Source: Malania oleifera (taxonomy: Eukaryota; Streptophyta; Magnoliopsida; Santalales; Ximeniaceae). From it: a DNA stretch of 64,000 nucleotides. Below the pieces are notes generated by a model. It did no database searches, was not told the DNA's origin, and saw only the letters and a program-made list of their open reading frames with translations. The stretch spans positions 107,059,988 to 107,123,987 of the forward strand of contig NC_080423.1 in the NCBI RefSeq assembly GCF_029873635.1. Reading direction: 5' to 3'. Positions 48,048 through 63,000 of the stretch are shown one piece after another. The stretch's first letter is position 1. Every line of letters begins with the position of its first letter. The position numbers were made by a program, and so were the translations under genes.

Positions 48048-49085
48048 TTTATACAAATGTTGAAATTAACAAAATTCAGTGTGCATGCCGCTGGTTCTAT
48101 GATATCTGGGTTTGACCTGACCTATGCTTGTGTCTATATTAGTCTACTAATCATATAATCAGCAAGCAAACTATATTATACTTTTCAGTGCTTAGTTGAT
48201 ATATATGTCTATATATGTAACTTCTAAAGTGACCCACAATTACTTTTTAAGAATCAAAGCTTGGAAATTAAGGGCATATGATTCGACTCTTAAATCCAGA
48301 GTTGGCTTTGGGCATGGAATTCCCATCCAACGGTGTCTTCCTAAACCTGTTTCACATTCATGACACAGAATATGACATAAGAAAGTGCATATGCGCAAGG
48401 ACAAACTGAAAAATTAATCTAACCCGAAAACCCAAACCAAATGAAATTGAAAATTTGATTAACCGAGTTTGGCTATCACAATATTTTACATGTATATTGT
48501 ACAAATAATATTATATATTTAAAAATACATTAATTCTTTTTATGTTTGAAAAAAATTTGATATTTTTGATATATATATAATTTTTTAACAAAATATTGGC
48601 AAGAGAAGTATAATTTTTAAACTAAGTGGTTTGGTTTGGTTAACCGCCCAAACTATTGGTTAACCTGGTTTATTGATGGAACAATCCAATTTTTGTCTAA
48701 TTTTATGGTGAACCTAAATCTAGTTCAAACAAGCATTTCAGTGTATGGTTTGGTTAACAAAACAATACCTAGTTCAAAGTAGCAAATGCGCATCATAAAT
48801 GTTTAAAGAAAAAAAAAAGTTAAAAGACAGCATGAGAAAGGCTGTCCACTGCAAATTAGATGACATCAAAGTCGTGGTTATTATTCAAGAACAGCGCTCA
48901 AATTAAATACAAAATTTTTACTCTTCCTATATGAATAGATGCAAAACACTCCCAATGAAAGAAAAGGACGATAACCTCAAGACTAGAACTGGCAAAAAAT
49001 AAAAATAAAACAAAAAATTTTACAATAAACCAACTTACAATATCCGGAAGGGAAGCTACCTGTAAAAATTGGCTGGCCTGAAACA
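45561..49085. other. Intergenic, no supported gene
   Basis: 45700-45870 is more GC-rich, with a TCACGTGG G-box (about 45831) and a CT-rich leader-like run, and could be a relic promoter. A 70-codon open frame at 46541-46753 has no family I recognise. CCCCCGGGGGAGAATGA at about 46845 resembles a polypurine tract next to a TGTAATAATA start, perhaps an LTR scrap. (TA)n runs lie near 47231 and 48006. 48430-48780 has repeated GGTTTGGTTAAC blocks. Confidence 0.4.
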
Positions 49086-49170
49086 GAAGCCTTGCTTGCT
49101 CTAGAAATTTATCTCATCAGAAGCCTTGCTTGAAGCGGAAGCCTTGCTTGCTCTAGAAATTGATCTCATT
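49086..49170. repeat. 52-bp tandem duplication over the COG2 stop codon and 3' UTR
   Basis: The segment from 49086 (GAAGCCTTGCTTGCTCTAG, then an ATCTCAT end near 49117) repeats at 49138-49169. A third partial GAAGCCTTGCTTG lies at 49120. The right copy contains the COG2 stop codon and its last four codons; the left copy lies in the 3' UTR. Confidence 0.85.
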
Positions 49171-51047
49171 TTGCCTGTCTGGAGGGGCGACGCATTGCCA
49201 CAGGGAACAATATGCTGGAATTTTGGCCGCTTCAACGCCAAGGGCAGAAAGGTTACGCCCATACTCCTGGAAAATAAATAACAAAGAGAGCATCATTTGA
49301 AACAGCCATAAGTTCTTCCAATTGCTACCCAATGATCTCAAGTCCAAACAATTTTGCAGAAATATGAGAGAGAGGGTCCTGAACAAAAAATGCTGTATTA
49401 CCTGAATATCGAGGAACAATTGCATACAGATCTTGTCAGTGTCGGACACATTGTGGTCTGAGACATCTGAGCTAGCACCAGCTCGTCTCTGTGCACCCTG
49501 CCGTATTCTCTGCAGTGAAGACTCTGTTTTCCTAGCCTGGCCGCCATTAACAGAACTTTTTAAGTTGTGCAACTTTGAACGAAAGATTCTACTAGTTTTT
49601 AAAATTTTAAAATAATAGCACAGGGATTTGAAAACTAACCACACTAACGAGATCGGCAGCCAATTCATAGTAACGACTGGTAATCTCAAATGCAGCACCA
49701 AGTAACAGGTCCTTTCTAGTTTCCCCTGTCAAATATGTTGCAGCTCGATCTCCATCTAAAAGGACCTGGGATCAATGGGTGGTTCAATATTCCAAAACTA
49801 AACTTACCTGGTGGTGGAAGATTACAAGGGGGCACAGCCCAAGATTTCTGATAATTTTTTTCCACCAATGAAGAGATGGAAGAAATTTGATAACTGAAGA
49901 AAAAAAGAACACTTAAGGTATCATAATAAGAGTACAAGACCCTACCTTCAGGGGACGCAATACCCCTGACACATATGGTGAATGCCGAACAGGAAGGGGT
50001 TTATTAGTCATCCGATAAGTTGCAGTTATTCCCTTCAGCTGCCTCAAGTCCTGGAAATATTTTTAAGCAAGAAAAGAGCAAATGAATATGCAGAATAATA
50101 ATAACAAAACAGCATTATATCATGGGAACTTTTTGATATGATTCTAGCCCAATCACTGGGTACACCACTAAATCAGTCACAGCAACTGCTATATCCAAAG
50201 GACTAGGGCATTCCCCCACTCAACCCGTCAAATAGTTACCCTCAGAAAAAATCCACAAATCAAATTCGAAGCTTACCTCAACAGACTTCTCAACTAGTGC
50301 ATCTACTATTGCACCTACTACTTGGGGTACTAAATCCTTCAACGATTTCCCACACAGCAAAATGCTCTTTTCAACAAGATCAAGTACTTCGGTGGGGCAT
50401 GAATTAAGAAGATGAAGTACATGCCCCAGATAACTGCCACCAATCTCCGTTACAAGAGAATTTATGTCATGAATTATCTGCAAAACAGTAGCCTTTATTA
50501 ATATGCAGATTAAACATTGATACTGTCTGCCCATCACACCTAGCTTATTTTACAACTGAAATAAGCAAATTAAACTACTCCTAGAAGCTAAAATTGTATT
50601 TTATGGTAATCCTCATGTGACAATTCATAATAACAGTAATATCCTTACAAATAATTTAAGTGAATTAGATTTTCTTAATATACTGTATTTAATAATTTTT
50701 GAGAAATAAATTCATGCATATTTTTATCTCCTCCCCTCCCACAAATATGTCTTCTTTCTATTACCATAAATTACTTTCTCAAATATCTCTGTACTTCTAT
50801 TATATCTCAACAATTAATTCTCATTAGTTACAATTAATCCTCCATGTAGCCAATTATTCCATTCTCAATTAATTGTAGATACCTTTGGCTACACCTTTGA
50901 GACCTGATCTAAGCCTTTTTGCCTTCTATAACTGTTAATGGTTATTTTAGTCTTTTAGCATTATTATTAAGTGTGTCAGTATGTTAATTAGTGAGGGTTA
51001 ATAAGGATATTATGTTCATTAGAATGTATTTGATTTGTATTATAAGT

Positions 51048-51088
<41 letters not shown>

Positions 51089-54000
51089 CAAACCTATCTT
51101 TGAACTAGATCATTCATTTAATCAAAATCTCAACATGGTATCAAAGCATGATTCAACCTGAACCCTATCACACCCAGCCATCACCAAAAAGACACCCTTC
51201 TATGGCTGCGCTTCTCAAAACCACCACAACCCTTCATTATTTCACAAACCAACCATATAGCCAAAAACAGAACCCTCTGAAACACAATCCCATTGTTGGA
51301 AACCTCCCCACACACCGCCACGTGCCGGCAGTCCCAACCCCATGCACCGGCACATGAGAGTGACTGCAGCCACCTTTTTCTGATTTTTACCTCTAGCATG
51401 TTCTGATTCCTTTCCTAGATCATATTATCAAGCTGTCAGGCATGTTTTTGCTCAAAGATCCAACCTTTTTCGACCATGCACTCGTGGTAATCTGTTAGTT
51501 GTTGTTCAGTCTTCATAAAGGCTTTTTGTGAGTTTCTTGGAGCAGTGGCACTGTTCATAAGCCGATTTGTGAGGCAGTGGCAGTATTATATCAGTTTGTC
51601 AGTGGCCACCTCATCCATGGTTGTTGCGGTGCTTCGCCTTGATTTTGGTTGTCTCAATTAGTTTTGATTGTTTTTCTTGTTTGACTGTGGTGTGGCTGCT
51701 AGTTTGTGAGTGTTGGGATGGAGTCTATGAATCCCAAAAACATGTTTCCTTCATCACTACCATAGATAACAACTGAACTGAAAAGTTGGATGGAAAGAAT
51801 TATGTTTAGTAATCTAAGGCTATGCGGGTTTATTTAGCAGGAGTAGGAAAATCTGACCACTTGCTCAAATTTGGTCCTGATGATAAAATAAATGTGTGGA
51901 TTCAGGAAGATGCCTTGATTGCTTCCCTCTAGTGGAATTAGATGAGGATCCAGATTGCATGGGTGTGCATGCATCTAGATACATGCAAGGAGATTTAGGA
52001 TTATGCCAAGCTTTTGTACTCTAATAACATTACACATATGTATGATTTATCCCAAGAGTGCTTTCAGTTACAACAAGGAGATAGGAGCATTACAGATTAT
52101 TCTAGAGAGACAAAATGAATTCAGAGGACAAACTTTGCCACACATGGTAATTCTAGTTCTCTACCAAACAACCGCAGAAATTATCAAGGTGGTTTGAGCG
52201 TTTGTGGTGGTAAAGATGGACAAGATAAAGGCACTCCTTGCAAGTGCGCTCACTGTGGACAAGGTAATCATACTATTGAGCAGTTTTAGTATCTCCAAGG
52301 TTGACCTTCACGTGTTGCAGCTACCACTGATTCCACATCTTTGGGGCAAAGTGGGAGGCAACGTACTGTATCTATATCAGAGGAAGAGTACTCCAAATTC
52401 AAGCAGTATCAAGCGTCACAACAAGCTTCCCTTCTCATTGCATCTCTAGCCGAAACAGGTAATCCTGCAACATGTCTTTCATCCACTATTTCTCATCCTA
52501 GTCCTTAAATTATAGACTCTGCTAAACTGACCATATCACAGGTATATCTAATTTCTTCTCTACTCTTCAGTATTCTTAAAATTTACCTTGTGCTACTCTT
52601 ACTGATGGATCCACCACTGCAGTTAAGGGCATTGGGACTGTAAATCCCACTTCTTCTATTTCTCTTCCTTCAGTTTTTTATATTTCCAAGTTTTGGAAAA
52701 GTTGAAACATCTAGTTTCTAATTTGAGTTCTGTGTCTAGTCTGGATTGCAAGTCTTGTCAATAGGAAAAGCATCATCATGCCCTTTTTGCTTCCTAAGTC
52801 AATAAACGGGCTACAAACCCTTTCATGTTGGTCCATTCTGATGTTTCGAGGTCCTAGTAGAGTTGTGTTCAAGTTGGGTTTCTTATACTATGTAACCTTT
52901 GTGGATGATAATTCAAAGATGACTTAGCTATATTTAATAAAATATCGTTCTGAGTTATTTTATGTATGTTGTGCCTTTTCCTCAGAAATGAAGACTCAAT
53001 TTGGTTTTCTAGTTCGAATACTTCGAAGTGATAATGCTAAAGAGTATTTAAATACTCAATTCACTACTTACATGACATAGTTTGGTATTGTTCATCAATC
53101 ATCCTATGCCCACACTCCTAAACAAAATGGGGTTGCAAAGAGGAAAAATAAGCATATCCTTGAAATCACTCACACCTTACTTTGTCAAATGCATGTAACT
53201 AAAGTGTTTTGGAGTGATATTATACTTACTGCTTTCTATCTTATCAACAGTCATCCTCTGTACATAGTGGTAAAATTCCCTACTCCATTCTCTTCCCTAA
53301 TTCACCTCTATTCTCTCTACCTCCTCGTATATTCGGGTGTGTGCTTTGTTCATCAACAATTCCCAGGGTGATAAGTTGGATCCTCATGCAATAAAATGTG
53401 TCTTTCTGGGCTACTCATATACTCAAAAAGGAAATCATTGTTATAGTCATACGTAGCATCGCTTCTTTATTTCTACAAATGTTACCTTCTTTGAGTCTAC
53501 ACCTTACTACACTCAATCCTCGAGTCCTTCTGATCTCAATGAATCTCTTCCATTCCCTAATCTTCTGTGTTCTAGTTTGCTAACCTTAATCAACCACTTG
53601 TGTCTCCATGTAGTTTGAGTCCTTCTCATCGTCTTGGTCGTCCTAATTTGCGAGTGTATTCATGACAGCAACTCCAAGGAAGAGAGTCCCCTCTAGCTTC
53701 TATTACCATGCCTTTAGTTTCCTCGTTTGATGATCAAATTTCTTACAATGTTGATCCTCCCATTGTTGTCCGAAAAGGTAACACACATGTATACAACATT
53801 CCATTTCCAATTATGTTTTTTATGACTTCCTATCACCCTCCTATTACTATTTTGTTACTATCTATCATTTGTTGCCCTTCCTAAATCTATTTTTGAAGCC
53901 TTAGCCCACCTAAATGCAAGAATGCCACGGTTGAAGAGATGAATGCTTTATAGGACAATGATATTTGGGACTTGGTATCTCTTCATCTTGACGAGTTTGT

Positions 54001-57000
54001 GGTTGGTTGTAGCTATACATTGAGAATGTCAACCCTATGGTTATGTGGTTCATCTAAATGAACGTCTTGTTGCTAAGGGATAAACTCAAGTGTATGGTTC
54101 AGATTATTCTGACACTTTTTCTCCAGTTGCCAAACTTACATCACTACGTCTATCCATCTCCTTGGCTACCACTTGTCATTGGCCTCTAGATCAGCTAGAT
54201 GTGAAGAACGTCTTCTTGCACGGTGACCTTGAGGAGGAGGTTTATATGGAGCAACCACCTGGGTTTGTCACTCAGAGGGACTCAAGCTTGGTGTGCCGAC
54301 TCAAAACGGCGCTATATGATTTAAAACAATCTCCCATAGCATGGTTTGGTCAATTCAGTATTTTAGTACTTGAGTTTGGCCTTTGACGATGTGCAATGGA
54401 TTGTCATACTTCATCGGATAGGATCATTCTCATTGTATATGTGGATCATATTGTTATTATAGGTGCTAATGATCAAGGTATTCAGAGCATTAAACATTTT
54501 CTACAGACTTTCAAACCAAAGATTTGGGACCATTGAAATACTTCTAGGGTATAAAAGTATTTAGATCTCGTACGAAAATTGTTTTGTCACAGAGAAAGTA
54601 TGTTCTTGATCTGCTAGATGAGATTGGATTGTTGGGATCCAAATCGATTGATACACCCATGGGTCCTAACAGCAAGTTAGTGTCTAATATAGGAGATTTG
54701 TTGCCTAATCCTAGAAAATACCAGAGACTAGTTGGAAAGTTGAATTATCTCACAGTCACTCTACTAGACATATCTTTTACAACAAGTGTTGTGAGTCAAT
54801 TTCTGGATTATTTGAGAACAAGTCACTAAGACACATTAACTCGCATCTTGAGACACCTCAAAGGTGCACCTAGAAGAGGTCTTTTATAACAAGATCAGGG
54901 TCACACTTATATTTAGGGATATACAAAATGCATATTGGGTTGGGTCACCTTCCGACCAAAGATCCACAATTAGGTGTTGTATCTTGGTTTGTGGTAATTT
55001 GATCTCTTAGAATAATAAGAAACAAACTGTGATGGACAAGTGATGAATCAGAATATAAAGCTATGGCTCACACTACTTGTGAACTTGTTTGGTTGAGGAA
55101 CATGTTGGAAGAATAGGGTTTTCCACATTCTCAGTTTATAGAGTTGATGTGTGATAATCAAGTTGCACTTTATGTTGCCTCAAACATGGTCTTCCATGAA
55201 TGAATGAAACACATTGAAATTGATTGCCATGTTGTTCAAGAGAAACTTGTGCAAAAGCTCATTACTACCACTTATGGAAGTCCGATATGCAGCTTACTGA
55301 TTTGTTTACCAAAGCTTTGGTGGGTGCTCATGTTAATTTTATTTGTAACAAGCTAGGAGCATATGTTATCTATGCTCCAACTTGAAGGGGAAGTGTTAAT
55401 GGTTATTTTAGTCTTTTCATATTATTATTAAGTGTGTTAGTATGTTAATTAGTGAGAGTTAGTAAGGGTACTATGGTCATTAAAATGTATTTAATTCATA
55501 TTATAAAGAAAGGGTGAGACGTATCTTCGAGTTAGGTCATTCATTTAATCAAAATATCAACAATAACCGCTTACAATTTCTTAGTTATGGATTTGGTACC
55601 CCTATTTCATAACACCTTTAAAGTGGCATATTCATAATATTGTACTCCTTTACTTGTGCAAGTGGTTTTTGAACTGCTAGGAGTTAGATTTCCCATCCAA
55701 AATGGAGATGAGCATGTAAAATGGGATTTCAACTCAAGCGCAAGCCCAAGACCGAATCACGTTTTTGTGCTTTATTTAATTCTATACTTTTATTTTGATT
55801 ATCATGCATGAAAGTCTCCATGGTTTACTCAACTCAAGCCTTCAAGATAGAATCAAATCACGGTCAAACATGATGGGGCACGCGATTGATATATGCAGAG
55901 GTGTAATAACCCCAAAAATAGTTAAACAAGATTAGTAGAATGATCCTAAAAAATAAAAAATTAAAATTAAAAAGTTAAAAAATTAAAAATTAAATTAATA
56001 AAAAAAATTTAAATTGAATTAAAATTTAAATTAAAATTAAAATTTAATTAATTAATTAATTAATGATTAATTATTAATTACAATAATATAATATTATATT
56101 ATATTATTTATATATATACATAAACATCCCGAAGGAAGGATTTCAGAATTTCAAAGAAACAAAGACGCCGCCCCCCCCCTCTCTCTGACGCTCGCCACTC
56201 TCGCCCCTCTCTCTTCGATTTCTTTGGCCAAACGGGCACTAATTAAAAATCAGAAAGTACTGCTGGGCTCCATTCTCAACTACCGACATTTCTATTGAAG
56301 TAGATTTGTCGTAGAAGTGACGTAGACATATCTCCTGGAGTAAGGTAAATTCTCACTCTTACCTCAATTTTTCTTAAATCTTAAGTCAAATTGACGATCG
56401 GACACCGTCACGAGAATCTAGGGATGATTCTCTACAAGTCTAGCAGAGCAAATTTCTCGTGGGGTCATCATAGGCATAACTCCAAAATTACGATAAGGGG
56501 GTTATTTAGGAATTAATTGTTATTTAATTAATATAGATTTGGAAATGTTAGAATATTGGGCATTCTGGGATTGAACTAAGGTTATTGAATTCAGGGTTCG
56601 GGTGAGCGCCGCAAGTATAATTTCGGGATCCCTGCAGGCGAAGTTCAGGAAACCAAGTAAGGGGAATAAATTATTACAATTATTTTGAGAATTACTGATT
56701 TAGTTAATACGTGAAAATGAGAATATGTTATTTTGCCTGAAATTATTACGATATGAATATCGGTGATGATAAGTGATAAATATTAATGAGTATTTTCTAA
56801 GAAATACTGGAATGTGAAACATTGATATACGTACAGGAAAATGATTATGAAATGAAGATATGTTTTATTGAGAAATGTTGAAATACGTGAAACATGATAT
56901 ATACTATTATGAGATAATGAATTGTGCACAGAAAATGATGAGAACATTTTTATTGAGATAAATTTATATATACTGATATGAGATTAATTGTGAATATTGA

Positions 57001-60000
57001 TATGAGAATATTGAAATGTGAATATTAAAAATGGGAATATTGTAATGTAAATTCTGCACTATGAATATTGAAATGTGGGAATTGAAATGTGAACATTGCA
57101 AAGTGCGAAAGCTGCAATGGGATCATTGAAATACTATGATTGATAAAATATCAATACCGTATAATAATTGCGGTTATGTGATAATGATAACCCTGATGGA
57201 TGGATATGGAAACCCTAATGATGGATTGTGATATTGAGTACAGTATCGTTACTAGTGAGGTGTTAGTGCAACCACACGGTCTCGTGGAGAGTGAGGTGTG
57301 GGCAGTCGACTAAGCCGTTTAGTAGAATTTTTGTGCCCCCTGAGTCCGGATCAGGTCTATAGGCCGGCCAGTCATACTACAGACGCATGGATAGATTTCC
57401 ATTTTAATCTAACCGGATAGGCCAACTGCGGTTAGATCCAGCCTTCGGGCCGTAGAACCCTTATTCATAGGGGGAAGCATGACGTGGAGAAAAAAATCCT
57501 CAAGGCAGCCATGAGTTACAGACGTGATGTTGGTACTGGGTATCAAGGACACTAATGGGCTAGATTGTGAAATGGAAATGGAAAAGGAAAGAATAATGAA
57601 AATGGAAAATGAAAGAGTGTGAGTTTAATAATCTAAATAATTGAGCGAAGTAAAACTCTCCGCCCGAGAGCTTACTGAGTAAAGTGAATGCCCTGATAGG
57701 TAATAGATGTAGCCATATCTGGCTACATAACGTATTAAGGCAGAGGAAAATTACTTGTATGGACGAGTAGATTTCCCTATTCTCAGGAACTTCACTAATA
57801 AAAATGGGTTGCATGCGAATGAGATTGGAAATTGAATTAAAAGCTTATAAAGCTTGTTTTTTATATCTATATGATTATGAGTATATATATCAGTGTATTT
57901 TTCTCAGATGAATTGATGATTTGACAAGTAAAATGTGTTATAACTAAACTTATATTGTCACACACTATAAATAATTTATTCCATCTTACTGAGATGTGTC
58001 TTACCCGAATTATCTAAACTTTTCAGGGAACAGAGATAGAACAGGAGATAGAGTTCCGAGATAATGTGGAGCAGATACCCTAATATACAGGGTCAGTTTT
58101 GGACTAGGGAGGTGTAATTTCCCTAGGGTTGTATTGTTTTTGGGTATAATAGAAATGCGTGTATATGTATGTTGATACTCTGGATATTGTATTCTGAATG
58201 GTATGTACATTATGTCTTACGCTGTTAGGCTAATATAAATAAAATGTCTATTTACGTGATATCCAATGTGGGTCGGGTCATGTGAGGGGTATCAGAGTTG
58301 TTGACGCGGCCGATGTGATGTTTGATGTGTATGATTTAAATATTATTGATGATTTTAACAAAAAAAATGGTATGAAAAATCGAGGCGTCACAAGAGGTCT
58401 TTTATGTTTGTTGATGGATAGAGTGTTTATTTGTTGACAATGTGTAATTGATGCCTTGACTGATAACCTAGTTTCTGTTCAGCTGTTTATTTTTGCATAA
58501 GAATTAGAAATGCCAATTAGCCATTAAAAGTTTGAATTGGAAAATTGACGTCCTGTTTTCTCAAACTTTCATCGACCTTCTTAATTTGCAAGTTAATTCC
58601 TGAACACCAGACTTCCAAATTGAAGGCCTTTTCCTAGAATTGGAGTGTCAAAAAGATTATTTTTGAGAAATACAATCATGCATATTTAATTTTCTTCACC
58701 ATAAATAATTTTCTTCTCAAATATCTTTATGCTTCTATCATATCTCAACTATTAATTTTCATTAATTATAATTACTTCTTGATTTTTTCCTTTTTTCTTC
58801 TCTTTTTTCATCACCAAATACAAATCTCTTATCTGGAGTCATCTCTTCATCTTAGCTTCTACTCGCATTGCCTTTTCAATAATAGATAAAAGCAAAATCT
58901 ATAGTGTGAAGAATTGTCATATGATTTTTTAATGCATGAGGAAGTTGCCATGTAAATGAGCTATTTCTTAGTTATGCTCACATGGCGAAAGTTGAAACAT
59001 GCTTATCCTACATGCCTTTTTTTTTTCTTTTTGCTTTAAAAGTAAAATAAATGTATCTTTTCTACGTGAGAGATCATATTGTAGCATCTTTTGTTTTTTA
59101 AAATATATTAAATCTTTTGATTCTTTCAATATTTCCAACTCTTTTATCTTTTTGTTTAAATGGTTATTACTTAAGTTCTTAATATTTCTACTTTTACTTT
59201 ATGTTTCAAATTACATTTGATACTTCTCATATTATATTTACAAGTACATTTCAATCTACATATTTTCAGTACTTCTCTTATTCCTTTCTTAAATGGACCC
59301 TCTGATTTAGGAATAAAAGAAGGAATTTCACTACATTAACAATGTTAGATTGGAGCATTAAACACATCTGCTTGGGCCATCACTTGGTCTTTACTCTATC
59401 AAGTGTACTAGATCTAACATAAAAGTTAAGATCTTTTCTTGAAATTCCCATTTTATGAATTTTTTATTAGTTTTTATTTGTTGCATGAATATGCGTTAAT
59501 TTCATTTATTTGAAAAACTTTTCAATTGTATGACATTTGTCCAATTTTATAACATTCTTCCCAAATCGATGTGTGAGAATTATATGATTATATTTATTCT
59601 GTTGAAATATTAATATTATATGATTAGGTTATGTGAAATAAGACAACATTATTTGCCATGTGTAAAATACATGGCAAGACTGCATTTGTTTGTTGATACA
59701 AGCCAAGGCTAAGCTTAGGCTGGATATGTTGTAAATAGTGTGCAGATCAGGCAGAGCCAGAAGAACAAAAAAGATAAAAATCATGCATATTGTTTCCCAT
59801 GCTATACATAATTCAGAAATGGAACACCCTGCCACACAATACATACACAGAGAGAGAGTTTTACAACCAGCATGTAATTTTTGAGGCATGATCCTAGAAA
59901 AATAATTAAACTTTTCATGTGTCACTCAAAAACTATGAAAATGTTGAACATAAAACACTAGCACAATTAAAAGAATGCACATCTTGCAAGAAGGACACAT

Positions 60001-63000
60001 GATTAAGGGCCACCAACCAAACTAAAACCTTAATCTTGGAAGGAACTTTAGCATCCCATATGCCCCAAAGAAGAGGAAGCACATGAGCCATAACTAAATG
60101 AGAAAAGAAATATTTACATGAATAAACCCCTAACACAACCCCACCCCCACCCCCACCGCCATCGTGAAGAATCCAAATTCCAAATTCTAATATCACTCGT
60201 GATGAAGATATGGCAAGCCTCTAACACAGTAAGCAAAGAAAGCTCCTCCAATCTCTATCATTCAAGACCCTTCTAAAACGAAAATCCCAAGAAAAGGAGT
60301 CCCTCCCAAGAATAATGAAAGGGGAATTACATGATCATGAGGAGAAGAAAGATCGTACAAACAAAGAAAGGAACAAGATACCGCAACTCCTCCCCATCCA
60401 AACATTTTTCCAAAAACAAAGACAATTTCCACTACCCAGATGAAACTTAGGGAAGAAAGAAAGAGTAAACTTGAGATATGGACCTTCAATGACCATGAGG
60501 AACTTCTAAATCCCCATTTGCATCCCACCATTCTGTTCCAAACCAATTTTACTTGTCATAACTTCATGACAGGGGGAATTTACCTCCATGGGGACAACAC
60601 CATAATCATTTAGCCAAGAACACAGTGTTTTGGACTCCAAATAACCCTCCCTCTTTAGATCTACACACCGCCTCCCACTTAATTAAATAATCACTTCTCT
60701 CTCCTACACCTGACAAAAGAAGGTCCCTCATAATCCTTTCAAGTTTCTAGGAACCCCCACCCTAAGAGGAATCCTAATATGAGATTAAAAAAATACAAGG
60801 GAATTCTAAAATTCATTATAAAAAAAAAAAAAAAAAGTTTATTACAAAAAGGATATGAATGATATCTTTAGACCTTTTAAAATTTTATGTAAAATCAAAC
60901 TTAGATATCAATTACAACATTTCTAAGATCCTTTATTCTAAATTAGTTGCATTTGCATGATCACTAACATTTAACTGATTTATGAATTTCATCTAAATTA
61001 GTTCAATATGCCTAATACGGTTAGTCTATTACAATTACTGCATTGTATACACAGCAAATGTATCATTTATGTATTGTATTTATGATATTTTAGTTCAAAT
61101 CTTGTATTATTATGTCTATTAACTATGAATTATTATGTCACTTTGATCAGGCAGCAGTGGTATACTGCCAGAGCAGAGACTTATAGGCTAGGAAAGGTAT
61201 CCACTCTACAAAGAAGAGGAAGGAAGCGTTGTCCCTCATTCCCCTTTGCCATCTTTTAGTTTGCGTAGAGAGAAAGAAATAAGAGAGCTTTCAAAGGATT
61301 GTGCCCTTACATGTTCTTAAAGACCATTTAATTACAACCGTCATTAGATGGCAAACTGGTTTGTTTTGGGTTGACTCACTTGTAATTCTTGATTTTTTTT
61401 GACAACCCTACAGAGCAGGTAATTCCCTTCTTGTTTGTACTTGGATGACCTTTAATGAAACTTTCTTCGCTGATTAAAAAAAATTACGGGTTACCACTGA
61501 CCAAATAACTCATAATGGAAATGTCAAGAAAACTCATATTTTTCAACTACAAAACCCAAAATATCAAAAAAATTAAGAATGGAAAGTGCAAATGCTCTGC
61601 CCCAAAACATAGCCTCATTAGGATCAAAGAACGCAGTAGAAATGTGAGTAATGAAGATATAACACATACATAAATGAAGTCTTCCGGGGCTGCAGAGATA
61701 GCCCATTCAGATCCAGGGTTGGGGCTTGTATTACCAGCTTTCCGAGCAGCCAATCCAGATGACAACCAACTTGTATATCTATTGGCCACTCATATTTAAA
61801 AAATAAAAAATAAAAACAAAAAACGTTTAGTGAGAACAGTTTGAATGCAAGATCTAATATAAGAAGCTAACCTTTCAGCACACTGACCTTGAAAGTAGTT
61901 GCAAAGATAAGCGAAGAAACTTGTCAGAGAAGGAGAGGACAAGAACATCGTCTCTCCAGCAAGACCTCAAGCTCTCCAGAAGAGTAACACTCTGTTTTAG
62001 CGTCAAATCTAGAGAATTTCCCTCATCAGAATTTGAAACTGGGACAATACCAGTCACCATAAGTGCAGAATCTAACGCCCCAGCTATTTCCTGGAATCTA
62101 AGGAAATTGAAATTATATCAGTAGCCCACTTCATTCAACAACAAACCCCCTTATATGTTCATATAGCAACCATACAAGAGTTGAACTAATTACCTCAATG
62201 AAAAATAAACACCAATATTCCACTGTTTCATGAACTCAACATAGACAGTCTCCGTTCGAAGTTTTGCAACAGCAGATCTGGACGGACAGTAGCCTTGCAT
62301 GACAATTGGATGTCATAACCAAAATGAAAACATGCCCTTGTGCATATATGTATGTTTATGTATGCATGCATGTATATATGTACAACCGTGTGTTCAAAAA
62401 GTCTAAGCCAACCACACAGACACACCACCTTGAAATCATAATTTTAGGAATGTGACTTAGAATCCAAAAATAAAATGGTCTACTACCTTCCAAATGAGCC
62501 AAGAAATCCAGGCTTGACTTGTAATTTTTAAGGAAATTAGTAGGTCTTCCGGGAGAAAATGCTCCTGGCTTTCCTTTTTGAATTGCTGTCAGAACCTCTT
62601 TAAGAATTGAATTGGCCAAGAAGTCAAATACATGTAACCCTGAATTTTCTGAACACCAAAAAGAATACTGTAACTTGTCAAAATCTAAAGAAGTAAACTA
62701 GTAATTAACATGTAAAATCATGTATGCTCCTGCCATATATCTAGGAAAAAATTCTCTCTCTTCCAATGTCAATAATGAGAAAAGGTGGATAGACCATACC
62801 CACAAAGGAAATTTCCAATAGGTAGTTGGAGCAAGGCTATCGTCGTTTTATTGAAGTACAATAAAGCATGATCTAAGGCACAGAGGTACATACCCACAAA
62901 GGAAATTTCCAATAAAAATTTGCAGTCGCTCTCAATGTATTGCTTGATTTGTTGATAATCATCCTCAAGTTCATCCCTAGAAGCTCCAGCAACAGTCTCT

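Noticed and set aside
59629-59925. Hydrophobic open frame as a small membrane protein
   Set aside because: It lies in the COG2 intron beside an L1 fragment, with no start context, homology or splice support.
62769-62893. Coding extension of the COG2 exon past 62894
   Set aside because: The canonical donor at 62893 joins in phase to an exon coding ENSGLHVFDF, the expected family sequence, so the extension is intron.
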